64,000 nt of DNA. Source: Hippopus hippopus (taxonomy: Eukaryota > Mollusca > Bivalvia > Cardiida > Cardiidae). The stretch spans positions 69,692,714 to 69,756,713 of the forward strand of contig OX328099.1 in NCBI GenBank assembly GCA_946811185.2, written 5' to 3'. The position numbers and the translations under genes were made by a program. Shown here piece after piece: positions 55,884 through 64,000 of the stretch. Positions within the stretch are counted from its first letter, which is position 1; every line of letters starts with the position of its first letter. The notes below the pieces were generated by a model that worked only from the letters and a program-made list of their open reading frames with translations, ran no database searches and had not been told where the DNA came from.

Positions 55884-56294
55884 TTTTTCGGCTCAGTTCT
55901 CAGTTAATACTCAGATATCTGCATACAATCATCCGCGTTCCTACTTAATGTCTACTGACGGTATACACAGAGTGACTCGACAGTGACGTCACACATGCAC
56001 GGGAGATAAGCGAATCAGGGGAAGTAAGCCATGTACCATTTTTAGGGCCGTATATCAGCGTGACAATTCGGCCGTGGTTTATGGCATGTTACAGGGTGGT
56101 ATTTATGAAAAATGACGGACACATGTTTAACTGACATCAGTTGCAGCTGATTAAAGGAAAAAAACAGTCTGGTCAAAATATTTTAGGATTTGCCCTTTAA
56201 ACTGACTATCATATGGAAAACAAAATGAAATACGAAAAAAGTGTTATGTCATAGGAATAGATGGAGCTGTAGAGACAAACCAAAGAATGTGAGC

Positions 56295-56460
56295 CATGCA
56301 GACGACAAATCAAAAGTTTCACAAATGATGGGGGTTTTTCTGTAACAGGTTACAAAACCCAGTGGGGAAAATGCTGGTTAACTGGCATTTTCTCATTTTT
56401 TCCGCAATGTTTTCAAACGTTTTCTTTTTCAGGATCACTGTTCCGAGTTTGAACAGGTAA
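56295..56460 (-). mobile_element. MITE-E, degenerate
   Basis: CAGACGACAAATCAAAAG and AAAATGCTGGTTAACTGGC centre, CGCAATGTTTTCAAACG. Confidence 0.6.
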
Positions 56461-56631
56461 ACATGAAAGAAATGTACAGTACCTATATACCGAAATAGTG
56501 ACAATTGAATAAGCATTTATTTTCATATTTTAAAACATGATGAAATGTGACGATATCAAGAATAAAATGACATGATAGGTCTGCAACATGAAAAGATCGA
56601 CTTTGTTTGTTTAGCTGTCTAAAGATTGTTG

Positions 56632-56850
56632 ATTTTTTACCAAGTTACCGGGTTGTAAAGACCATTTAAGAGAAAGTTTTTGAAAACATTGTGGGAAAAC
56701 GAGAAAATGCTGGTTGCCAGCATTTTCTCGTTTTTCTCACAATGTTTTCTACCCTATTAAATACAGAAATCACCATTTAAGCTACACCTAAATTGTCGTC
56801 TGCAAATGATATCAACTGGTCCAGTATTTTTTTTTTTTCGCACAGTAAAG
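56632..56850 (+). mobile_element. MITE-E
   Basis: Centre ACGAGAAAATGCTGGTTGCC with partner, TTGTCGTCTGCAAATGATAT. Confidence 0.8.
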
Positions 56851-57040
56851 AGATAAGGGAAGTATTTTGTGAAGCACTGTTATAAGTGGTAACTAAAAGG
56901 TATTCATCCGCCACTAATCACAAGTAGTTCCTGGCAACGATGGAATTGTGTCAATCACCTGAATGATGTACAAAGAGACAATCTTTTTCAACCGATATCG
57001 GACAATTTGTTTGGAAAAACCAAACTATTTTATAAATTTT

Positions 57041-57325
57041 AGCCATGCTCTAGCAAAAAAAAAAGGGGGGGGGGGGAGGTTTAGTACATCTTCGTAATGC
57101 ATTATAGCAAGAAAGTAATGACATAGTTATGGATCCATAAAATTCATTATTTCTAAAAACCGACTGATCCTGAGGTAAAATCGAACTTGGATAGGTAGAA
57201 AGTTTACGAAAAGCAAAACGTTTCAACCAGGTCAGCCTGCGCGGATTGCGCAGACTTATCTGGGTCGATACCTCTTGCAATGGCATTAAACCCCCTACCC
57301 ACCTACTCGCAGAACCTGGCTTGTA
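57041..57325 (-). mobile_element. MITE-A
   Basis: The left end is followed by an expanded A/G run. The core is CAGGTCAGCCTGCGCGGATT. Right end AACCTGGCTTG. Confidence 0.75.
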
Positions 57326-57384
57326 TGGCTTGCAACACGTGAAAAGGGGCATTCGGACATTTGCGTAAAGTGTCGTCTCGATTT
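57326..57384 (+). mobile_element. MITE-B, one end only
   Basis: GGCTTGCAACACGTGAAAAG to AAGTGTCGTCTCG, truncated just before the first dyad. Confidence 0.7.
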
Positions 57385-57395
57385 CCCAGCGACGT

Positions 57396-57628
57396 TTATC
57401 CCCTTAGCGAATAATCTTAAATTTTAACGATCCTGACAGAGAAGGCTTTTGAAAACATTTTGGAAAAAGAAGAAAATGCTGGTAACCAGCATTTTCTCTT
57501 TCTCCAAAACTGCTTTCTACTCTTTCAGAGACGAATTCCACTACTTAACCCACATTTTTAATCTGTCGTTTGCAAATGCTTTGGATTTTGAGAAGTCAAA
57601 AAGTTTGTCTCTTGGTAAAGACGGTTAA
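57396..57628 (+). mobile_element. MITE-E
   Basis: Centre GAAGAAAATGCTGGTAACCA with partner, end TTGGTAAAGACGGTTAAA. Confidence 0.8.
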
Positions 57629-57654
57629 AGTAACAATAGCTGCCAAAAATAAAC

Positions 57655-57985
57655 AACGAGGATGTTAAAATGCATTTAGATTTAAATAATACCATTTGAA
57701 AATATAGAAATTTTGTGAAGACGACAATTTGTTATTGTACGTTCGGTCCAAGTGTTAGTCACTGGCAGAGAGGTTAATTTCAAAACTAGGCTGAAAGCTG
57801 TCAGGTCAGTCTATCTTTTGTCTACTTTTTGCCTCAATTTTAAAAATCATTTTTCTGTCAACACTTGGACCAACCGCACAATATCAAATCGATATCTTCA
57901 CAATAATATCCATACTTTAAATGGTATGATTTAAATTTAGCACCTGCATATTTTTTGCCGCTGTTGGACCTTTAAATACGGCATT
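57655..57985 (+). mobile_element. MITE-G
   Basis: TTTTGTGAAGACGACAATTTG and GATATCTTCACAATAATATC arms, ending GGACCTTTAAATAC. Confidence 0.7.
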
Positions 57986-58584
57986 TTTGGTAAGGTATTA
58001 GTTACCAAATTCAGAACAACTATACAGATTTTAAAACAGCGTGCACAACGCTTGACGACATTGTAGAATTATAATCCTAAAGAAAAATGTTGAATTCATA
58101 ATGTGAACCTGGCATGGTTTTTTTAAATATGCCCGTGTCATTTATTCTGCACACCAGGGGTTAAGAAAATATATTGCCACATCAAGTTTCAATACAGAAA
58201 AAGCCCATAAATTTTCTATTTAAGAAATTCGACCAGCATCTATGGCGTCTATCGTAATTGATTTCAATGGTAATTGAGAGAAATATGTGCCGTTGCTTGG
58301 TTTGATTTTGTTCGTATTTGTTGAAAGATGTTTTACGCAATAGGAATGATGGAATATGTCTGCACTGAACATCGGCACAAGCAACTGGTATTGGAAACGG
58401 CTATCGTGATTTATTTTCCGCAGGGGAAAATAGGGGAACGTGAATTCTCAGATGGAAAAAATCGATTTTTCAAATCTCCAACTTTAGAAATTTAACTCCC
58501 AATGAGATCTGTTTTATAAAAGGAAAATGAAAAGTAGCGGCTTCTAAATAGTACAGATACAGATTTATCACTGGCAAGTGTCTT
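57986..58584. other. no feature seen
   Basis: A/T-rich DNA before the polypyrimidine region. Confidence 0.5.
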
Positions 58585-58836
58585 TGAACTTCTTTCCTTC
58601 CTTCCTGCCTTCCTTCAATGTTTAATTTTACTCTATTTATCTTCCTCGCTTACTGGTTCCTCTCGTCCGCTCTCCTATCCCTCCCTCCCTTTCCCTCTCC
58701 CCTCCCCTCCCTCTCCCCCCCCCTTCCTTCTCTTCTCTTCTCATCTCCTCTCCTCTCCTCGCCTCTTTTGTCCTCTTTTAAAGTCATAAAACGTCTTTAA
58801 ACCTCTCCTCTCCAAACGTCTCTTAACCTTTTTTTA
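58585..58836. repeat. polypyrimidine lead-in to the minisatellite
   Basis: CTTCCTTCCTGCC, CTCCCTCCCTTTCCC and CTCTTCTC runs precede the ordered 152-bp units. Low complexity, no coding signal. Confidence 0.8.
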
Positions 58837-59690
58837 ACCGCTGTAACGTCTGTAGACGCGACCCCTCCACTTCTCCTCCACTCCCGTCCCCTCTTCTCCT
58901 CTCCCCTCCCCTCCCCTCCCCCTCCCCTCTAAACGTTTTTTAACGTGTTTATACCTCTCCTCTCCAAACGTCTCTTAACCTTTTTTTAACCGCTGTAACG
59001 TCTGTAGACGCGACCCCTCCACTTCTCCTCCACTCCCGTCCCCTCTTCTCCCCTTCTCTCCCCTCCCCTCCCCCCTCCCCTCTAAACGTTTTTTAACGTG
59101 TTTATACCTCTCCTCTCCAAAAGTCTCTTAACCTTTTTTTAACCGCTGTAACGTCTGTAGACGCGACCCCTCCACTTCTCCTCCACTCCCGTCCCCTCTT
59201 CTCCCCTCCCCTCCCCTCCCCTCCCCCTCCCCTCTAAACGTTTTTTAACGTCTTTATACCTCTCCTCTCCAAACGTCTCTTAACCTTTTTTTAACCGCTG
59301 TAACGTCTGTAGACGCGACCCCTCCACCTCTCCTCCACTCCCGTCCACTCTTCTCCCCTCCCCTCCCCTTCTCTCCCCTCCCCTCCCCCCTCCCCTCTAA
59401 ACGTTTTTTAACGTCTTTATACCTCTCCTCTCCAAAAGTCTCTTAACCTTTTTGTTAACTGCTGTAAAGTCTGTAGACGCGACCCCTCCACTTCTCTCCC
59501 ACTCCCGTCCCCTCTTCTCCCCTCCCCTCCCCTCCCCCTCCCCTCTAAACGTTTTTTAACGTCTTTATACCTCTCCTCTCCAAACGTCTCTTAACCTTTT
59601 TTTAACCGCTGTAACGTCTGTAAACGCGACCCCTCCACTTCTCCTCCAGTCCCGTCCCCTCTTCTCCCCTCCTCTCCTCCTCCCCTCCCC
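58837..59690. repeat. pyrimidine-rich minisatellite, 152-bp unit
   Basis: Six units, each with AACCGCTGTAACGTCTGTAGA at about 58836, 58989, 59142, 59294, 59457 and 59605, separated by CTCCCCTCCCCT blocks of variable length. The + strand is nearly pure C/T over long runs. Confidence 0.85.
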
Positions 59691-59765
59691 TCCCATCTGT
59701 CCTTTAAAATAACGTATAGAGAAGGACTGATCCCATCTAGTGCCTGGCAGGCAAAGTCCTTCATT

Positions 59766-59970
59766 AACCCTTAACCTGCTGAATGAGTGGAATGAAAATT
59801 TCAAGCCTATAGAAAAAAAATGACTATTTTTAAAGGTAATTTTAAGGGAAAAAATCTCCACATCCAACAGTGTAGATCCAAGATCAGACTGCACGTTCTG
59901 TGCAGTCTGATCTTGGATCTACACTGTCCGCTAAAGGTCATTGAGTCGCGCTTAGCAGCCTAAGGGTTAA
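59766..59970 (+). mobile_element. MITE-C
   Basis: Complete, with a perfect dyad GATCAGACTGCACGTTC / its partner and CTAAGGGTTAA end. Confidence 0.85.
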
Positions 59971-60229
59971 AAACTGTCTTGTACCAATTTATTTCGGGAG
60001 GCAGTAAGTTAATAACAAAGTGGTTGGCCATTATCTGATCATGATGTGACGGATAGACAAGTAATTCAAACGATCACGCACAAGATCACAGTAAAACTAA
60101 TCATGTTGTTTGCCTTTAAGTCATACATATACCTTCTCCGACTCTGTGGTCCTGAACATGTATTGTTAAATCGTTAGCACACGATACCACAATTTAACGG
60201 CCACAAGGAAAAAGACTTTTGAAAACGTT

Positions 60230-60728
60230 ATGACACTGATTGATTGATTGATTGATTGGTGTTTTACGCTGCTTTCAATATTATTACAGTCATATCAAGG
60301 CGACAGCTCACATATTGATGTATTTCACCAGTACTACGTTAGGGCTCTGATTGATTGTACTGGAGATTAACGCCGTTACCGGCTTATGTCATATCTTGGC
60401 GGTCAGTGCACCTACGCATGTATTTCCTGGCTTTTTCACACCAGTACTGACACAACTTTCTTTCCAAGCGCTAACTACTTTTTTTCACATGCATCAGAGG
60501 TGAGAGGCGAAAAATCGCCGGAAAAAAAGTTTGCCTCAACCAGGTATTGAACTCACAACCACAAGGTCACGAGTCTGATACGCTAACCACTGAGCTCACT
60601 GGCTGGGCCTCTAGGGCTCTGAAGTGTACTGCTCAAAGACACCCCCACGAAAAGCCTGGTGAAGCTCGTACCCGGGGCCTTCAGGTTACGAGTCCTACAC
60701 TTTACAACTGAGCCAAGCAGGACCCCGT
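60230..60728 (-). mobile_element. SINE-4, interrupted by SINE-2
   Basis: The minus-strand head GGTCCTGCTTGGCTCAGTTG and GTACGAGCTTC run into a body split at AGGGCTCTGA. The tail is (CAAT)n near 60235-60260. It matches the 1385-1592 copy. Confidence 0.7.
60351..60612 (-). mobile_element. SINE-2 inside SINE-4
   Basis: Minus-strand SINE-2 (AGCTCAGTGGTTAGCG head, CGGCGATTTTTCGCCTCTC body). The 10-bp duplication AGGGCTCTGA flanks it at 60341-60350 and 60613-60622. Confidence 0.8.
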
Positions 60729-60980
60729 AAAACGTTGAGAAAAGGAGAAATTGTTTCCAAAAAAGTCCTTTCGTACAAAATCGTAAATTCCTGAAACTGA
60801 TTGGTAAGAGGTGAAGCCCAATTTCTTTGGATTGTATCCCGTGTTGACATTTGCGCGGGAACTGAAGAAAGATATGCCAACATGTTAGTAGTCTGACCCT
60901 GGTCTGCATTGGTCGGTTTTCGAGTAATGCGTTTAACGAAGCTAGAAATTTTAAAAACTTCTCTCGAAGAAGTTTTATAT

Positions 60981-61355
60981 ATGAGTCATGTATTGTGAAA
61001 AGGGCGTATAATGCATTTGCAAAAGGTTCTGACCCATGTCAGCCTGCGCAGTCCGCGCAGCCTGACATTGGTCAGAAAATTTTGTAAATTGTCTGCATGT
61101 CCAAGAACCATACTGCGCAGCCATTTTGCGCCTCTGACCTTTGAGATTTGAAAAGAAATTTGTGTCAGTATTGGTGTGAGAAAGCCAAGAAACACATGCG
61201 AGGGTGCACTGACCGCCGTAATATGACCTAAGCTGTTAAAATGGCGTTTTAAACTCAAGTACAAACAAACAAACCAAGGACTACCTCATGATCCATAATT
61301 ACGTGGTTACTTGTATCACGGAGACGGATACAGCCCCCCTTTTCTTAAAGCATGG
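60981..61355 (+). mobile_element. MITE-A carrying truncated SINE-2
   Basis: Core GTCAGCCTGCGCAGTCCGCG. The SINE-2 piece is at 61111-61273. Right end AAGCATGGCCAA. Confidence 0.75.
61111..61273 (+). mobile_element. SINE-2, 5'-truncated, inside MITE-A
   Basis: Starts in the body (TTGCGCCTCTGACC), ends AAACTCAAGTACAAACAAAC. CCAAGAAC and CCAAGGAC flank it as a diverged target duplication. Confidence 0.65.
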
Positions 61356-61616
61356 CCAATTTGTCAATGTAATGTCATAAGACTTCGACTCTTTACTTTT
61401 AATTGTCAATTGGGATTTAAAGGATATCACAAGAAAAAAAGAAAATTCCGCCACAAGAACTTCCGTTCAGGACCTTAAGAGTGAGAGTCGGTATACTTAC
61501 TGACATAGTAAAGATCTTTATTTTTAAAAAAGTAACAAAGGTTCATACGAAATGTTTTTTAAAGTAATTTTTGTCGAAATCTTCTCGCAAAGTCCGTTTT
61601 AGCGGGCGAAAATTAA

Positions 61617-61882
61617 ATGAGCCACGCTCTATGAAAATGGGTCTTAATGCATCTGCGAACAGTATCGACTCAGGTCAGCCTGCGCAATCCCCGCAGGCTG
61701 ACCTGGGCCGAAACTTTTCGCTACTGGTCATTTTTCTGTATGTCCAAGGACCAGTTTACCTCAAGATTAAGTCGGTTGTTAAAAAAAAGTGACTATTGTG
61801 GATCCAAAATAATGTGATGGCTTGCTTGGTATAATGGATCACGGAAGTGCATTAAGCCCCCTTTTGCCAGAGCATGGCTCAA
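61617..61882 (+). mobile_element. MITE-A
   Basis: Complete copy: TGAGCCACGCTCTATG to CAGAGCATGGCTCA. Confidence 0.85.
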
Positions 61883-62066
61883 ATATTATTATCGTTAAAA
61901 TATTGCTTGAACGGAATCTGGATCGAATGTAGTCTAACACTGCATCTGTTATAAAATAATTTCTACAACCTGATACGTCATCACAATCGATGAGACTTTA
62001 ACCAGTGCTCGCGTTGTAGATGTCGGTAGCTTCAAACGTAGAGCAACGTTCATCACTAGATTTGCC

Positions 62067-62400
62067 AAGCCCTTGTAGTGCAGTCGGTAGCGAACAGGAC
62101 TTGCGAACAGGGGGGGTCGCTGGTTCGATCCCCGGCTCGGCCAATTTCTTTCCTAGGATTGATGATGGTCATTGCGACAGGATTCACTCCTCTCTCACCG
62201 CTGACTATTGTTTCGATGATGGTTATGTGGGAAAGCAGCCAGTGGCTTTGAAAGAATATTGTGCGGAGTACTGGTAAAAGAAACTCCAGGAAAGTATGGA
62301 TAGGTGCATTGGCCGCAGCGATTACTGAAATATTGAAAACGACGTAAAACACATAAAACCAATTAGTCAATCAATCAATCAATCAATCAATTAATCAATC
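62067..62400 (+). mobile_element. SINE-1
   Basis: GTGCAGTCGGTAGCGAACAG head, GGTTCGATCCCCGG B box, full body and a long (AATC)n tail at 62367-62400. Confidence 0.8.
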
Positions 62401-62610
62401 ATCACTAGATATGAACTCGGAACCTCGTAACCTTGGACTTGTGAGGACAGTGAATCACTCCTACACTAAAGGCATAATGTTATAGTAATCTTAACCTTGA
62501 TATTTTTTCTACGCTCAATTAAAATGAATAAGTTGCCCAAGATCAGTTCCATTGACTATCTACATGTATATTAATCTGATAAACGTCTCTCTGTCTGTCC
62601 GTCCGACTGT

Positions 62611-62637
62611 TTCTCTCTCTCTCTCTCTCTCTCTCTT
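62611..62637 (+). repeat. (CT)n
   Basis: A run of about 13 CT units. Confidence 0.9.
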
Positions 62638-62798
62638 ACACACCTTACTTAAATATTACCTGAACTTTTTTTCAAATGTTGATAACAAGCAGACTCGAGG
62701 TGTTATCGATTCACTTAAAGTTATACGAGAGATTATGTTCGTGACATATGAAAAACGTGTCAAACAGAGAAATTTATATCAGACAACCAGAAACAGGG

Positions 62799-63016
62799 TT
62801 AAATCCTCAGGCTGTTGAGCGCGAATCAATGACCTTTTGCGGACAGTGTAGATCAAGATCAGACTGCACAGAACGTGCAGTCTGATCTTGGATCTACACT
62901 GTCCGATCAGAAGAATTTTGTTTTCAAAAAAAAAAAAACTTTGAAAAAGCAACATCAGGGTTTTTACTATCGGCTTGAAAGTTTCATTTCACTTATTTAG
63001 CAGTACAAGGGTTTAA
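62799..63016 (-). mobile_element. MITE-C
   Basis: Complete. GGACAGTGTAGATCAAGATC arm with full partner. Confidence 0.85.
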
Positions 63017-63089
63017 TCCTATATGTGGTGTGACGTCTCGGATGTGACTCAATTTTCTCCGTTCTGCCATGTCAGAAAATGACATTTTC

Positions 63090-64000
63090 TAATTTTTTCC
63101 CCTCTTGTGAATACCGCTAGAATACAAGAACGTCTTCCAAACAGAACACTATTGGAGAACGATTCTATCACATAACTATTCTTGATTTCAGTGTATTACG
63201 GCCATTACGAATTTCCTTATCTTACACACGTGTGATAAAAGTAAATAGTGCCGTATTTGGTCAGCGCGTTGTAAATATACCTTAATTTCTTAAACTTTGC
63301 CGACCAAGATTTCTGTATGAAATTGAATGTCAAAACTGATGATCGTGGCAGAGCTGCACATTTTAGTATCTTTAGATGTTAAACAAAACCGTTATATGCA
63401 AGTTTCTTTTGAACTATTTTTTGACTGTGATGTACATACCTGTCAAAGAAACAAATACGCGATATGTAAATTTCGATACACATGCACATAATGGCCTATG
63501 TTTTAACACGTCATGAGCTATAATTCTTGAGATACTGTTATGTGATAAAAAGCATCTGACATTCATTGGCTTTTGAGGTAAGATTTTATTAAACTCGTCC
63601 ACACACACAAAAAAAATGTTATTAAGCTCGCCAAAATTTGTAAACTCGTTAAATATTGTAATATCATAAAGATCAACTAATGTCAGATCCTATATCTATC
63701 ACATAACTACACTTGTTTTCAGTGTAATATAGCCATTACGAATTTTCTTAACTTTCACACGTTTAACAAAACCAAATAGTGCTGTATTTGTTTTACAATT
63801 TGTAATCATACGCCTTCTGTTCTAACACATTACTTTTTCAGATTTCTTTACATAATGAACTGTCAAAATTGGTGATCGAGACAAAGCTGCCAAATTTTAT
63901 CATCTTTAGATTCAAACCAAAATCATTATATGCGAGTTTCTTTGGAACAATTTTTCGCTAGTAATTTATCTGTCAAAGAAGCGAATATGCTTCATGTAAA
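63090..64000 (+). repeat. repeat-O, at least two units
   Basis: GGCCATTACGAATTTCCTTA at about 63200 and AGCCATTACGAATTTTCTTA at about 63730, with CTGACATTCATTGGC between. It continues to the window end. Confidence 0.6.

Larger units (their letters stand above)
52426..56196. mobile_element. Kolobok-like DNA transposon, degraded
   Basis: The ends are perfect 10-bp inverted repeats, AGGGCAAATC at 52426 and GATTTGCCCT at 56196, each flanked by TTAA (52422-52425 and 56197-56200). Inside the termini, CGCTTATCTCCC and a TGACGTCA-type site recur in opposite orientation at 52571-52618 and 55982-56012. Each end carries an inward-facing gene start: an acidic protein at 52637 (+) and a THAP protein at 55883 (-). 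TTAA targets plus a THAP accessory protein are known for the Kolobok superfamily; piggyBac also uses TTAA but has no THAP gene. The middle is filled by later MITE-E and SINE insertions, and I see no intact transposase. Confidence 0.6.
60157..60770. mobile_element. MITE-E copy interrupted by SINEs
   Basis: The left part ends GAAAACGTT at 60229; the right part resumes GAGAAAAGGAGAAA at 60737. AAAACGTT is duplicated at 60222-60229 and 60729-60736 around the inserted SINE-4. Confidence 0.65.

Noticed and set aside
137..61882. CRISPR-like array suggested by recurring CAGCCTGCGCAG dyads
   Set aside because: The copies are dispersed MITEs hundreds to thousands of bases apart, with no regular spacers, in a eukaryotic genome.

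Overview
The window is eukaryotic, intron-rich and very repeat-dense, and looks like a bivalve mollusc genome (heterodont or dreissenid type; species not decided). Evidence is the NMDA-type receptor exons with GT/AG borders, tRNA-derived SINEs with (CAAT)n or (CCAA)n tails, many copies of short palindromic MITEs, and a 145-bp tandem-repeat element of a kind I associate with bivalve DNA. There is no sign of bacterial gene organisation.

The only convincing host gene is an NMDA-type ionotropic glutamate receptor on the + strand. One exon (24774-25354) encodes part of the amino-terminal domain. A second (44257-45295) encodes the end of that domain, ligand-binding segment S1, M1, the pore loop and M3 with SYTANLAAF. 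They join in phase across an 18.9-kb intron. The pore has Gly where GluN1 has the channel Asn, and the linker resembles GluN3. I see no exon for S2, M4 or the C-terminus before 64000, and no certain upstream exon. The second exon is preceded by a 141-bp (47-codon) tandem duplication of its own 3' splice site and first about 92 bases. It is open in frame, so two alternative acceptors could give isoforms differing by 47 residues.

Most of the rest is mobile DNA. From 1 to 24 kb there are MITE families A-I, SINE families 1-4, a 15-unit 145-bp tandem array (8921-11168) and three Tc1-like transposase remnants. The 18.9-kb intron carries about 30 further repeats, including a 746-bp CGTAGTT-rich inverted element inside a SINE and a (CCA)n/(CAA)n block. 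From 45.4 to 52 kb come a Ty3/gypsy integrase scrap inside a MITE, a miniature LTR element (46889-47716) with a tRNA-Pro primer site and tRNA-like pol III boxes inside its LTRs, an 875-bp foldback and one unassigned candidate exon. From 52426 to 56196 lies a Kolobok-like DNA transposon with TTAA target sites, a broken acidic-protein gene and a THAP gene facing each other. From 56 to 64 kb come more MITEs, a pyrimidine-rich 152-bp minisatellite, a three-level nested SINE/MITE cluster and an unclassified dispersed repeat.

Many insertions have visible target-site duplications and are nested, so their relative ages can be read. Coordinates of repeat ends are by eye and may be off by several bases. 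Percent identities were not computed.
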